The notes: generated by a model not told the origin, from the letters alone. Shown: positions 49,401 to 61,224, counted from the stretch's first letter. The stretch is DNA of 64,000 bases from Metallyticus violacea (GCA_030762175.1 CM060833.1:5174001-5238000), one strand, 5' to 3'. A program made the numbers and translations.

Positions 49401-52400
49401 ATTTCAATATGTCTTACAATTAACTGTAGGCTACAATTGTTTAATAAAGTTTACTAATCAATGCTGTCGTCCAGATATAACACAAAGATGTTCTAAGATA
49501 TTACTCAATAAGCTCTTATTTGGAATTAAATAGCATCCTACACAGTGTTGTCAATTTGGTAGCTGTTATTAAAACTATCCTCCTTGAAACGGCAAGATAG
49601 GTAGGCAACAAAGGTATCTCTAAATCACACAATAACAGGAAAAAAAAGTGGGATCATAATTTCAATATGTCTTACAATTAACTGTAGGCTACAATTGTTT
49701 AATAAAGTTTACTAATCAATGCTGTCGTCCAATAGGATTCTTCTCCATTTTTCCCAGACGTTCAGTCTACAACTGCAGCGGTGTACTCAACATAATCTGA
49801 CTTGATGATGGAAATAGTGGGAATGCCTGTAGAACTGAGCTCTGATTGGTTCACTTGGCTAAGGAGTTGGATCTAAGCAGGAGCTTGGAGGTGTTTCCAG
49901 CAGTATATTGGTTACTGATTGGTTTGCATAGTTTCTTTGTCTTAGTATTTTGTAAAGCTGGATATACTGAATGCAATTTCAGAGCTTTCTCTTTCCTGTT
50001 GAAGTTGTATCTATGCTTGTAAACTTCAATTGCCTCCCAATAGAAGCAAGGATGATAATGAGATGTTGAGACTAGTAAACCAGTACCTTGAAAACCAATT
50101 TTATGCTCTCTGTTTGCTGGGAGGGCATGTTCAGCAATGGCCAAGTTGTTTATCTGACCTAGGCGGCAATGTCTCTTATGTTCTGTAAGGTGTGTATTAA
50201 TGCTGTGTGGTACCAATGTAAACTGCATCACACAAGCATGGTATTCTATAGACACCAGTTGAGGCAGGTGTTTCACTTTGTGGAGTGGAATGTATTTCTT
50301 AGCTGTTTTGTCAGTTCAAAAATTGTCTCTACATTATGTCATTTTAGTTTTGAAAACAGGTAATAGTTGCTGGGATAAGGTCTGGGCTGTATGGCAGATG
50401 ATTCAGTTCCTAGAAGCCACATGTATAAACAGCAATCGTATGGACTGATGTGTTTTTTGTGCAGCAGATGAACACCTCTTTTCCTTGATGACATTGTGCT
50501 CAGCATAATATCTTCCAGTCACCATTGTGCTCCATTCTGTGAAGTCTTATCATCAAAATTCCTCTACTGTTCCAAAAAATTGTCACCATGATCTTTACTA
50601 ATGCTGTCATCTAGTGACAATGGCCTCGCGTGCCTCATTCAAAGATTAACCACTCATCAATTTTTTAACTTAATGAGATTTACCCTTAATTTTATCAATA
50701 GAAGGATGCTCTGGAAAGCTCTTTAAGGTAAATACATTTATTCCAGCAATGCTCCAATGACATTATTTCATCTCCAGAACTGTTTGACTGCAAAATCTGT
50801 AGTTACACAAATCTAATGCACCACTTAATGTAACTTCCACCCCAATTTTGCAACTTAAAATCATAATTTGTTTTTGGCATATTATTGTACAGTCTTTTCC
50901 TATAGATGAAACTGGCCAACAAATTCTAGTGTGTGATAGTGGATTCAAATCTCACCCATAGTTATAAATCAATGTGCAAAATCAGTTCTGTTGCTTTTAA
51001 AATGCTCCAAATACTGTTGCAATATTTTCATACACATACATTTTTGATTTATTGTTTGCAAGAACAGCACCCATCTTTGCAATGTTTTTTTTATATTCAT
51101 TTTTTCATATAAAATACAACATACACATTCTTTAAAAAATTAGTCATTCCCTCATTATAAACACTGTATTCACAATGTACATATAGCACCTGACACACTG
51201 CAGTGGGCACTTTACCATGGTCAATCATAAGCATCTGGAAAGAGAACATTAGGGTAGAGTAACAGTGGTTGAGTGGTTTAGAAAGCATTGCTCTTCTGCT
51301 TAAGCTTCTGGGTTCAAATCCTACATATTCTGTTTCATTTTTTTTTTTATTAGTTTATAAGTGTATATGTGGAATATCATGTTGCCTTTATAATTTGATT
51401 TTATCGCATTACCTATGCACACACAAAAATATAATCACAAACTACGTATTCTTTACAATTAACTAAATAAATATAAAATTTAAAGCTTTCTCAGCAATGA
51501 TTATTTTTGATGATTTCATGGGTCTGCAGCTGAGGAATGTTTATGTCGTCTTTGTTGACAATAATTCCCTGAGGAAAGCCATGGAGTAAAGATGGCCAAA
51601 AGGTTGACAACATAAACATTACTTACTGCAGACCTATGAAGTGATCATAAACTAAATAAATACGTGAACAAAAACATTTATCATCCAAAGTAAAAACATA
51701 TACAAATAAACACAATTCATATCGGGTGAACCCTCAGCATGTATAACATTCTCAATTTTATGATCATAGATATCAGATTTCTACAGTAGTGTGAATGAGA
51801 GGATACAGCATACCTGGGTTCTTGAATTTATGCCTATAAGCCATTTTTGTCCTTCGTGCATATGCAGGGAATGAATGTGCAGCACTGTGGCTTGACAATA
51901 ATGGAGCACAGGATTATCATATATACCTACCACAAATTACCAAATTTATACTTACCTCGACTGATAGCTTTTCTTCTATAGAATAGATCATATATATAAC
52001 GTGACTTTTGATGGTGTATTTTGAAAATGGGCCATAATGCTTCCACTTTCCTTTTGCCTTCATGTGGCTCTGTTTCAGCTGAAACGAATTATCTTTATTT
52101 AATATCCATGCATGCACACACAAGCAAATGCACAGTGGTGTCCCAGAATTGCCATTTATTATTTCCTTGTGTAGTTTCATCGCACACATGCCCATATTGG
52201 TTGCATCTTACAGGGGATTTAGAGATGGACAAAAGTAGTCAATTTTTCCTTCCGTTTTTTTTTTTTTTTTTGTAACACTTTCATTACTAAATACACAACA
52301 AAACTAACATTAACTCAATGCATTTCTAATAAATATGATTTTTCAAGCTCTCAGTAATCCCGATCTATTGAATTAGTGTCAATTCGTGTGTAAGTATGTA

Positions 52401-54313
52401 TTTATTTAGTCAATCTACAATTGTGCTTGCACTCTGTGGCGGTTCAGAAATAGTGAAATTATATATTTACAGCTTGTACTTACAATTATACATTTCAACC
52501 TAATTAAATTCAGTATAATTATACACATACTAATCTAACTAATATGTATGTCATATGTAAAAATCAGATGAATTTTTACTTTGAAGAGTTTAAGTGGGGA
52601 CAGGGCTTGTAATGATATTATGTAAGTAATGGCTTTGGTCATTGCCAGAGTTTTCCTTTTGACATGGATATTGAAACAAGTTGCCCTTTGATTAAAGATT
52701 TGGTAACAGTTCTGAATAGATCATACAGTAAAAATGATAAAATGTAGTTGAAACATATTTGAAAAACTCAATTTTGTAATAACGAACAATATATTGCAGC
52801 CAGAAAGAGTATAATTAATAATTATAAATATGTTCTGGAGTACTTGCATCTAAATGCTTTATACATGCTATACTAGCTATTAACCTCCTCCCACACCCTC
52901 CCACCCACCTAGGCAGTGCATCACATGATGATTACAGGGCAGGTTTCTAAAGCAATTTTAGCGGAAACTCGGAAAAAATTAAATTTGCAATTAATTCATT
53001 TATACACTAACCTAAACCTAATCTTCGGTAAATCCCAGAAACCGACAGACCCAGTGGTTTGCTGTGCCAAGCATAGGCCATAACTAACCTCCTTTTCGTA
53101 AATATAAATTGATAGTGGATTATGTATTACTATGTTAGTGGGTAAATAATTGCAGTGGTGGCAAATCTCCTTTAACTCCAGCAAAAAATATGTAATGTCA
53201 TCTAGTGAGAGAAATCATAAGCAACTACTCATGATAAACAAAGTAGGTGAATGCAACAAGAACCTAAGCACTGGATGAGCTGTTTGGAACAATTACCAAC
53301 GATTTATTCCTAGGATTTAAATGCTTTATTTCCAAATAGTTCGCATTACTATGTTCTATTTTCCCCACATGCATGCAATCCACATCAATGTGAAAATGTG
53401 ATCCTTAGTTTGATTTAAGCATGCATGCATGTATGCAGCCCCAAAAATCTTAAAATTTAACCTTATGTTAGGTAAGTTTCATAAGTAAAACAAATCTTTT
53501 ATTTGACTAGATTAGGTGTTGACTAAGTTTAACTATGCGTTAAGACATTCTATTAAATTTTCTGCACAATAAAAATGCATAAAATCCCACTATATTCTTA
53601 CTAAATGCACCCCAATCTCTACAATGGAGTATAATCATCACTGGTAGGGGTGTCTGCAGCTATATAGGTAATGCAATGAATAGTTGATTGGAAGAAGCTA
53701 CTGGCTCCAGGACCAAGAAATAGTGCTCCAGCAACACACTAATGCTTGAGATTACCTTATTTTTAGCTTTCTGGCTGATGTATGTTGCTCCTTGTTACAA
53801 ATTATTTTCAGGTACTTCAGCTAGTTTAAATCTACAGACATCTGTTGATGATTTGTATTTAAATGGAGATTCGGTGTGAACGTGTATATAGTAGTACTAT
53901 TAATGGCATAAACAATGAATGCCTATTCGGATGCAACGTGCAATTATAATTATTAAGGACATTGGATGACCGTAAAAAACGCCAATTCTTATGGCTCTCA
54001 TGTACAGAGTGTATTGCACCTTATTATTGTGTATTGAATTTCTTTAGAAAATTATTTCATGTCATAAAGGTATAACATTTAGCAAAGTATACAAAATAAA
54101 TTGTAAAAATACTACAGTAAGCCTTTAAATGTTTTTAATAGTAGAAAAACTTAAATTCTCATACAAAATATTTTAAATACGAATCAACTTAAAGAGGTTA
54201 TGTGGCACGCTACTCTTACCTTCTCTCATTTTTTGCTCCAATTCCTCTAAGGTTGGTTCAATAAGCTCCCAACCTTCTGGAGGAGCCTTTTTGCTTCTTC
54301 TCACCTTTGGCAT
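43406..54313 (-). CDS. BUD31: BUD31/G10 spliceosomal protein (4 coding exons)
   Basis: Exons 54313-54220, 52078-51956, 49195-49029 and 43456-43406 join in phase to 144 aa, the standard length of this family. The N-terminus [20 protein letters not shown] holds the basic, nuclear-type signal. The middle reads [20 protein letters not shown]. The Cys-rich C-terminal half ([20 protein letters not shown], then [13 protein letters not shown]) carries the zinc-binding cysteines. BUD31 is a core component of the activated spliceosome. All introns are GT-AG. The ATG has A at -3. The protein has no stop or shift and looks functional, although the gene spans about 11 kb because transposons fill its introns. 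Confidence 0.96.
43457..44400. other. BUD31 intron 3, unassigned part
   Basis: Nothing recognised between exon 4 and the piggyBac relic. Confidence 0.4.
44590..45370 (-). pseudogene. piggyBac-type transposase relic
   Basis: On the minus strand: [37 protein letters not shown] (the conserved LDE..M.F.GR block), [35 protein letters not shown] and finally [16 protein letters not shown], which stands where the family has a YN..MGGVD(R/K).DQ block. Asp of the LDES block remains, but stops and shifts are frequent. It lies in BUD31 intron 3. Confidence 0.8.
45739..46015 (+). repeat. SINE1 copy
   Basis: Slightly 5'-shortened SINE1 (from gctgaccgaggttgttaagg) ending in an A run at 46003-46017. Confidence 0.92.
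46250..47790 (-). pseudogene. Non-LTR retrotransposon (LINE) relic: RT end and RNase H
   Basis: The minus strand, 47790 to 47435, encodes [35 protein letters not shown] and [15 protein letters not shown], the thumb region of Jockey/I-type reverse transcriptases. After an inserted SINE2 the decayed linker leads to VYTDGSLKN near 46490, an RNase H motif. Many stops. It lies in BUD31 intron 3. Confidence 0.75.
47143..47432 (+). repeat. SINE2 copy inside the LINE relic
   Basis: Full length from agtcctggtggtgtagtgg to the aaatcaaatcaa tail, in the opposite orientation to the LINE. Confidence 0.92.
47866..48505. repeat. Foldback element with long inverted arms
   Basis: The left arm (about 47866-48110) and right arm (about 48260-48505) are inverted copies. 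Examples are gagtcaaactacatactctt against aagagtgtgtagtttgact, and tgtttcgcagacaa against ttgtctgcaaaacatg. Another copy of the arm lies at 61225-61325. No coding sequence was seen in the loop. Confidence 0.75.
48731..48964 (-). repeat. SINE2 copy, eroded
   Basis: Head and body are recognisable on the minus strand, with a deletion of about 45 bp in the 3' body. Confidence 0.82.
49029..49195 (-). CDS. BUD31: BUD31 exon 3
   Basis: 167 nt between TTTCAG and GTAAGA. It encodes [20 protein letters not shown] through GKLEE, including five cysteines of the zinc region. A 258-bp tandem duplication begins 20 bp upstream of the exon. Confidence 0.97.
49215..49730 (+). repeat. 258-bp tandem duplication in BUD31 intron 2
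   Basis: Units 49215-49472 and 49473-49730 are identical except for one T/A difference (caattagc against caataagc). The first unit starts 20 bp from the exon 3 border, so it duplicates the intron end where a branch point would lie. Confidence 0.97.
49850..50300 (-). pseudogene. Penelope-like retroelement C-terminal (GIY-YIG region) relic
   Basis: The minus-strand frame reads [33 protein letters not shown] and [20 protein letters not shown], the order found after the GIY-YIG start in Penelope-like endonucleases. The GIY..YIG residues themselves are degraded (the [10 protein letters not shown] region). It lies in BUD31 intron 2. Confidence 0.7.
50340..50650 (-). pseudogene. Mariner fragment (M4-like)
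   Basis: Minus-strand blocks [14 protein letters not shown] and, after a gap, [17 protein letters not shown] sequence in mixed frames. The 5'-side string gtcatctagtgacaat matches the other M4 relics. Confidence 0.55.
50651..51480. other. BUD31 intron 2 spacer
   Basis: AT-rich. A tRNA-like patch near 51262-51322 (ggttgagtggtttagaaagc, then ggttcaaatcc) may be the head of another SINE or a decayed tRNA-like sequence followed by a T run. Nothing else was seen. Confidence 0.35.
51510..51652. repeat. Long imperfect palindrome
   Basis: Left arm gatttcatgggtctgcag...gaatgtttatgtcgtc pairs with right arm gacaacataaacattac...ctgcagacctatgaagtgatc around a loop containing cctgaggaaagccatgg. This may be the end of a Penelope-like or foldback element. 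Confidence 0.55.
51956..52078 (-). CDS. BUD31: BUD31 exon 2
   Basis: 123 nt between TTTCAG and GTAAGT. It encodes [18 protein letters not shown] and the [14 protein letters not shown] segment. Confidence 0.95.
52690..53297 (+). repeat. Anonymous dispersed repeat R2, copy 2
   Basis: Partner of 14510-15161 with the same block order and a small insertion near 53140-53170. It lies in BUD31 intron 1. Confidence 0.75.
53298..54219. other. BUD31 intron 1, unassigned part
   Basis: Nothing recognised. Confidence 0.45.
54220..54313 (-). CDS. BUD31: BUD31 exon 1
   Basis: 94 coding nt from ATG to donor GTAAGAG. It encodes residues 1-31 plus one base. Confidence 0.95.
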
Positions 54314-55161
54314 AGTGTCCTTCTTATAATTTAGTACTATACCTTGTTAATATTACCTAAAGTAATCTGCATACAACTCTATACAATTTGCTTGATACTC
54401 CCATTTTAGTTCAGCAGAGTTACCAACATAGTATACTAAACAAAGCAAGTTCAGATCGTATTTGACAGTCGCGAGCTGATTCATTTTGATTACCCATTAA
54501 TTGCATAGTGTATATATTAATAATACTTATCACAAACTTTTAATTCCTTTTTCTTAATAGTATACGTTGAATCCGGCTGGCATTCTGAAAGTTCTGTTTG
54601 TAGAATAATAGTACGATTTGATATTTACATTAATTAGATGGCAATGCGCTCGAGTCGAAAAAGTACATAAATAAAAATACAAAAGAATGAAATTGTAATT
54701 CCTAAAATTGATGTTCGAAATTTAACTCGAACTCATAATCTGGTCCGAGTGCAAGGACTATGAAGTGAGTTAAGTTTGTTAAACCCTAAACTACCCAATT
54801 TTTATTACAGTAATAGAGAAAATGCATAGACCTTAATTACCACCCAATATTCTGATAATCTTAAGCGAGACTAATCTAGTATTCTACTTTAAATGATAGT
54901 ATATTTTAAATGAATTTGAAATGATACAATTTGCATTAGCAATTTTAAATTAAATTGTCATTGTATAAGAAACAGATGTTTTCAGTAACAAAACTTATAC
55001 GCAAGGCTTCAAACGATACATTTTTTATGACAAGGGGAGCACCAATGAAATTTATAAATAAAACATTCAGTTGATATGAGGTTGATACTAAGAAGCTATT
55101 ATGTGTCAATATTTAGTTGATTTGCATCCAAGAAACTACCTTACAAAAACCAAAAGCTTAC

Positions 55162-55334
55162 CAAAGATAAAACTGGTGTGATCATTAGGCAATAAGCCTA
55201 CATAACCCATTAGTAAATAACCTATAGATGGCTCATTAATTCTTTTCATGCGACCTTTGCTTTCCAACTTAAAATTTTGAGCTTCAGAACGCAATATGCT
55301 GCCCTTATTTAAATTGCAATACAATCCCCAGATT
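55162..55334 (-). CDS. Candidate internal exon of an unknown gene
   Basis: On the minus strand a frame open across all 173 nt is bounded by a pyrimidine-rich acceptor (TTTTCTTCTATTAG) and a good donor (GTAAGC). The peptide includes YCNLNKGSILRSEAQNF and IGYLLMGYVGLLPNDHTSF. I do not recognise it, it does not match any repeat in the window, and no partner exon was found. It lies upstream of BUD31 on the same strand. It could be chance or a fragment of an uncharacterised gene or transposon. Confidence 0.3.
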
Positions 55335-55346
55335 CTAATAGAAGAA

Positions 55347-55443
<97 letters not shown>
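55347..55443 (+). repeat. (AAT)n microsatellite
   Basis: About 32 uninterrupted AAT units, the longest simple repeat in the window. Confidence 0.97.
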
Positions 55444-55445
<2 letters not shown>

Positions 55446-55627
55446 GAACTATAATGATTTAAAAAGGGCCAGGGATGTTAGATCGCAGAAAAGCAATATA
55501 CATGACTCCATATATTAATTTTGGAAGGATTGCAAATATCAAATTCTCTCTGGTATGCCCTTCGAGTAGCTACAATTGCATTCGTAATCTAATATTGCTT
55601 CACAAGGAAGAGCACTAATTTAATATA

Positions 55628-56929
55628 CAGGGTTGTTCAAAAAGAAGGAACAGATTTCAAATATTTCTTTCTTCCAAATTACAAAAGGTACAACCATAAT
55701 TCCAACGTTCCTGGACAGACTAAAGTTTTAAATTTGAGCCCTTCAGGAAGAAAATCACGACCACATTGGCGCTGTTGCTTGCCATGTTGATTGTCTGCAG
55801 TGGCATTTTGGCATTTTGTGTGCTGCAATGAACAAAACTAGAGTCCATCATTGGAGTTCAACGTGCTTTTCGCTGTCAGTTTAATAAACAACCACCTGCA
55901 CATAAGCAGATTTATCAGTGGCATCGAAAATTCGTAGATGTTGCATCTGCAAACGGAAAAGCATGGGACGTCCACACACATCGAATGAAAATGTCAAGCG
56001 TATTCGTACAGTTTACGAAAAGAGCCCCCCCCCAAAAAAAAAAATCCACAGCATGAGCAAGTAAGGAACTTAACATTCCTCAACCAACGGTATGGCGAGT
56101 TCTGAATCACCGCCTGCACCTGAAGCCATACAAGTGCAGTTATTGCAAGTGCATCCTGATTGCATCCTGATGACCACAACAAACGGTACGAACTTTACAT
56201 TAGCATGCTAGATGATATGGAAGAAGACCATTTTGCTGAACGATTAATTTATTCCGATGAATCCACTTTTCACCTTTCCAGTAAAGTTAATTGGCATAAC
56301 GTTAGAATTTGGGCAAGTGAAAATCCTATGTCAGTTATTGAACATGAAAGAGATTCACCGAAGATTAACGTCTTCTGTGTCATATTTGTAAACAAAGTTT
56401 ATGGACCTTTCTTCTTCATGTAGAACACTGTGACAGGACTATCTACACTGCTTCAAAACTGGTTATTTCCTCAATTTAAAGATGATTTAGATGGCTTTAT
56501 CTTCATGCAAGATGGTGCCCCGCATCATTTCTCTAAGCAGACGTTATATTAATGTCACTATTCCAGGACATTGGATTGGAAGAGGAGGAGCTGAAGATCA
56601 ACTTCATCGCCGGTGGCTTCCCAGGTCTCCAGTGGGGTTACGTTAAAGACCGTGTTTTTATCCCGCCTAAGCCTGACACTCTTGAAAGTCTGCGACATAG
56701 AATTGTTGAAGCTGTGCATTTAATAACTAGAGACCAGCTGATTCCTATGTGGCAAGAAATGAGCTACCGTTTTAATATTTGTCGTGTAACACATGGTGCT
56801 CATATTGAATGCATAAAAAGTGAAAATTGAACTTTTCTCTTTCCAGGAACGATGGAATTGTGTTTCTATCTTTTGTAATTTGGAAGAAATAAAAATTTGA
56901 AATCTGTTCCATCTTTTTGAATAGCCTTG
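55628..56929 (+). mobile_element. Complete but dead Tc1/mariner-superfamily element with DUF4817-type transposase
   Basis: 1302 bp with long inverted ends of about 60 bp (starting cagggttgttcaaaaagaag; complement of the right end caaggctattcaaaaagatg) and TA duplications at 55626-55627 and 56930-56931. Blocks in the frames: QFNKQPPAHKQIYQWHRKF (HTH), DHFAERLIYSDESTFHLSSK (first Asp), FIFMQDGAPHHFSKQTLY (second Asp) and ITRDQLIPMWQEMSYRFNIC. The region of the third acidic residue is deleted (GFPGLQWGYVKDRV), and stops interrupt the N-terminus. Confidence 0.9.
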
Positions 56930-56931
56930 TA

Positions 56932-58030
56932 TATATAGTGTGGGCGGGGTCTGTATGTGTGGAGGAGTGAATTATACTAATTGCAACTTCAAAAGATGAA
57001 AACAATTTAAGTAATGATTCCTTATATATTACAATATAAGCGAAAATGTCAATTATCATTAGAATAAAGCCAAATTTGAAATAAACAGAAAAAAGATCCT
57101 AAAATTAAAGGATTAATATTATACAACTCATTACTTTTGTAGTTACATAAAAAAATTGTAAAGATAGTAGTATTAAGCTTAATCTGAAGAACTGTATGAT
57201 TGATAAATTTATTTATAAGCTGAATGAATTTGAAATATTATGCAAGTGTAGGATTAAAGTGTCAGAAACCTGTACCAAGTCCATTGACAGTAAATAATTT
57301 GTCATCATAACGTACAGAGAATTGTATAATATGCAAGTATTACAAAGCAAGAATGCTAATGACCATAGCCCGAAAATTAGGCAAAAGCATTCTCTATCCG
57401 GGTGGATATATTCAACAGTCAGAAATGAACATGTTTCCATACATTTGGGGCAAGTAGGGTCAGGTTTTATGTTGCCTGTATTGGCTTCTGCTGCCTATTT
57501 TGAGTTTTAAAAACGTTTTTATCGTTATGGATTTCTTCTACATTATTTGTGCATTTGAGAAAGCACATAAAGAATTTCAATATATCGAAATGAAAAAAGT
57601 TATAAAAATTAAATGGATATTCACTTATTATCTAATGTCTATTGAGAATCTTATTTTAAATTTATTTCTTTTCAAGCAGTCAAAAACTTTCTCATCAAAC
57701 CATTCACTTAAGTTCTTTAAACAGCAGAACCTTCGTTAGTCAAAGAAATGCACGGTTACCTCAGGCATGCAAATACCAGGAAATAGGATGAGGGAGGTAT
57801 TATAGTTTTAAATAGTCCTGGCGAGTGAGCTTGAATCAATCTGCACGAGACAATTCTAGGAAATTTGTGGTGGGGGTAACTTCTCAGTTGCATAAATGTA
57901 ACAAAGAATTACAAGCGAGAAAGATGAGAGCGGTACAGCTGTGCAATAAACCGTCCCTACAATGTGTTCAGTACGGAAGTAAGAGATATACTAACCTGAT
58001 TACCCTATAAACAGAAAATGAACTCGACCT
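56932..58030. other. AT-rich spacer
   Basis: Short open frames only; none recognisable. Confidence 0.45.
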
Positions 58031-58048
58031 AAGACTACTACGCATCTT

Positions 58049-58297
58049 TTGCCCATTCGTCAGGACTATTCAAAACTACTTTGTCTTGATCAACATTTCC
58101 AAGATGTCCTGAAAGGTGAATGTTCTGTTGTAACTGGTATGAGTCCTTTCGAAATAGTTTGTTTTAAATATGCTCCAAACACTTTAGTACAAGCAGAACG
58201 TTCTTTTTCCATGTTGAAAAATCTCTATGACAAGCGGCTGACTATGACAGTTGATACCTTGAAAAAACATTTTGTTGTTTGTAAGCAAGAAAAGTAA
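58049..58297 (+). pseudogene. hAT-like dimerisation-region fragment
   Basis: The open frame ends with FKYAPNTLVQAERSFSMLKN and DTLKKHFVV. The P.ts..VERsFS..k....d.R..l....l..hl pattern is the C-terminal dimerisation block of hAT transposases and their domesticated relatives. No upstream catalytic part was found. Confidence 0.55.
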
Positions 58298-60316
58298 GCT
58301 TAAGTACTTTAATTATGTAATAAAGAAATTATTAAGTATCTTAAATACTTTTTTTAATTAATAATGAGTGATATTACTCTCTGTTTTCACTTTTAATAAA
58401 TGTCTATTTTAATTATATCAGTGTCTATTTTCAGTATGTAAGTGCATTCACCTACCTGTTTTAACCAAAATAAATGCCACAACTTCTGGGTTCTGCTGAT
58501 GACTTTTTGCCAGATGCAATGGACATTTTAAATTAACTTTAGTTATTTAAACCATCGCTATCCTATTTCACAAAATTAACCCTATGAAAAAGTGTCGAAC
58601 ACTTTGAAACAGTATTAATGAGACAATATAAAAGAACTTTAAACCCCATGTTTATATTCTTGGTATAGTACAATTAATTATATATATAGTAAATGTTAGT
58701 TTAATCAGTTCTTACAGTCTATATGTATGTATATTCATAATTAAGTCTTTTATGTATTTCGAAAGTAAGAGCGTAACTTGTTTACCAGACTTTTAGACAC
58801 AAGGCAGATAGAGTGTATTGTAAAGGGGATGAGAAAAAGCAGATGCCCCTTTCCTTTGTATTCTTAAGTCTTTTGTGTGCGAAGGGTCTGCCTTAAGAGT
58901 TTGAAAAACTGACTGGGTCCGGTCGTTAGTTATTGAATAAAAGGACTAAAAGGCTATTTTTGTGTCAAAAGACAGAACAGACTGGTCAATTATCATCTAT
59001 TGACGCCACGGGTGTCATAAATTGCACTTGACATTAGGCAAAGACACAGGGAAAAAGAGACGCCGTGAAGCGAGACATTCGCATTCGACCAGAGCACTTC
59101 GAGAGACCGCTTTCGTAAGAGGAGACGTAAAACTATTAACTGATAGCTAGTGTGCCGCGAGAAGAAGAGTAGTGTTGAGGAAGATACTGATTGGACATTT
59201 TAGATAGACTCGAATTTATTAGGCGAGTTGCAAGCAAACTGATACGTTTTCTCAAAATCTTAAAGGCGACCCTCGAACACCTAACTCAATTTACTAAAAA
59301 TAAATGATCTTGTTTTAAGGAGTTCTACTTGTGACCTGAAACAGGCCATAAAATTCCAGCACTCGCCGAAGCTAGCCCGGGATTGCAGTAATGTTAGGCG
59401 GCAGGAGAAGAGGGGGTTAACAATTAAAATCCTATTGCAACATAATACCCAACTGCGAGGCCTAACTAACTACCCTAATTCCCACTGCAACTTTCCGATT
59501 TTTACGGCAGTGTTCAATTAACACTTGTGTTTGAGCATTGCTTTTACCCTGTTGTAATGCCTTCTTTAAAGAAAAAATTCAAAAAGATTTATTTTCTTAG
59601 AAGCCCTTAAAGTTTGAAATCCAGAGTCAATAAGAAAAAATTGAGATCACTGCTGGAACTCAAAATTTTCGGCTTGCCATGTTGTTGCTGTTTCGTCTAA
59701 GCTATAGTGGCTCGCCTGACCGTAGCCACGAATCTCAATTTCAGTCTGTTATATCCTGAAGTCTTCTTAAGGTTACCTCATTGCTGAGGCTTACATTTTG
59801 AGTACGTGTGACCCAGGCTTCATAGCTAGCTACACTATTGGGGTTAATTTGGGGAGCTCTGAAAATGCTATAGGCAAAATATTTCATGCATTACATTTAT
59901 TAAACAACTTAAAACCTTACTTTACGTTCTTCTTTGATCAGCCATCTTTACACTATTGTAGTTTCAGTGTATGAAATTAATCTCGTCAGCGCTATATGCT
60001 CATTTTTCATGTTTTTTCTCTCTTGCAACAAGCTCAGAGAAATAGCAATTTTGGCCCCTGTTTTAGCCACACAAAGCTCCACTTGTGCCCATTTAAAAAA
60101 ATTCTACTTTGCGATATAACAACAATGATTCTAAACCATATTTTTAAATTTTTAAAATAATGCCATAATTTTGTAATGTAAATTACTCCCAGAAAAAATC
60201 TGTAAATGGTCTGCACTTTAACAAAGAAATATATAACTATGCAAGGCAAAATTACATTTTAAAATAAAAATTATAAATATATTTATTAACAAATTGTTGA
60301 TTGTATTAATTTACTA
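58298..60316. other. Long spacer, possibly with LTR-type sequence
   Basis: 59000-59420 is GC-richer and starts near a TGTCATAA string, with an ATTGAATAAAAGG signal just upstream. This is reminiscent of LTR sequence, but no partner or target duplication was seen. Nothing coding is recognised. Confidence 0.3.
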
Positions 60317-60593
60317 ATTTTTTTAGTAGTGTTTAACGTCCGTTTTTACTACTGAGACACTGGACACTGATGATACACGAAATGAAATGATATATTAGGA
60401 AAGGATTTTTTTTTAAGGAAGGAAACGCTCCAGGCCTAAGTTTAGGGTACCTCCCGGCATTTTCCATTCATGAGGACTGAGGAAAACCTGAAAAAAAAAA
60501 AACCAGTCAGGAAGGGCGGTCCTGATGTGATTCGAACCTCATACCTCCCGCTCACGAGTCCGCGCCTTAACGACCTTGGCCACCCGTGGCGGT
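60317..60593 (-). repeat. SINE1 copy
   Basis: Nearly full length on the minus strand, with a short deletion in the 3' body near 60360. Confidence 0.92.
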
Positions 60594-60955
60594 CTAAATA
60601 TTGTAGTAAGATGTAAGTTTTGTATTAGTGGTATATATTTTTTAACTCTGTATTTAGAAAGAATAGTAAACTCACTTTGACAGTCTTTTGTATCCCCTGT
60701 GTATACATCATGATTGAAATTAGAAATAAGCAATAAACTGATTCTTTTAACACTCATGATTAGATTTCCAATATTTGACAGTTCTATTTCTTGAACGTAT
60801 TTAGTTTAGAAATAACTTGCTAATATTCTGTATGAAAAATAGCATAGGAATAATGGAAGTACCTGAATAAATAAAGACAAAACTAAACTGCTACATTATA
60901 AACTATATGATATTTTTAGCTGGTATCATTTTAAACTATTTGCATTCATTTTGAA

Positions 60956-61197
60956 CCTAAGATTGCAGGTTCAATCTCGGCCTTGAACCTGGCCAGGGTC
61001 AATGGATCTTTTGGGGCGCAAAAATTCTAAACATGGCTTCCTTTAGAAAGGGGGGGGGGGGTAAAGCTGTGAGTTCCATTTCGTAGATTTACGTCACGTA
61101 AAAGAACCTCAAGCCAAAATGAACCAAAACCCTTTAAAGCTCTTCAAAATCCTGTAAAAGTTACAATATGGGAAAACATATTCATAAAGTAAATCAA
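60956..61197 (+). repeat. SINE2 copy, eroded
   Basis: Head partly lost (gcaggttcaatctcggcc remains), body with a G run at about 61051-61061. Confidence 0.75.
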
Positions 61198-61224
61198 AGA
61201 ATGTGCACAGTGAAGCTAATTATA

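Noticed and set aside
59000..59420. Possible second solo LTR
   Set aside because: Only a TGTCATAA start and a nearby polyA-like signal; no matching end, pair or target duplication.
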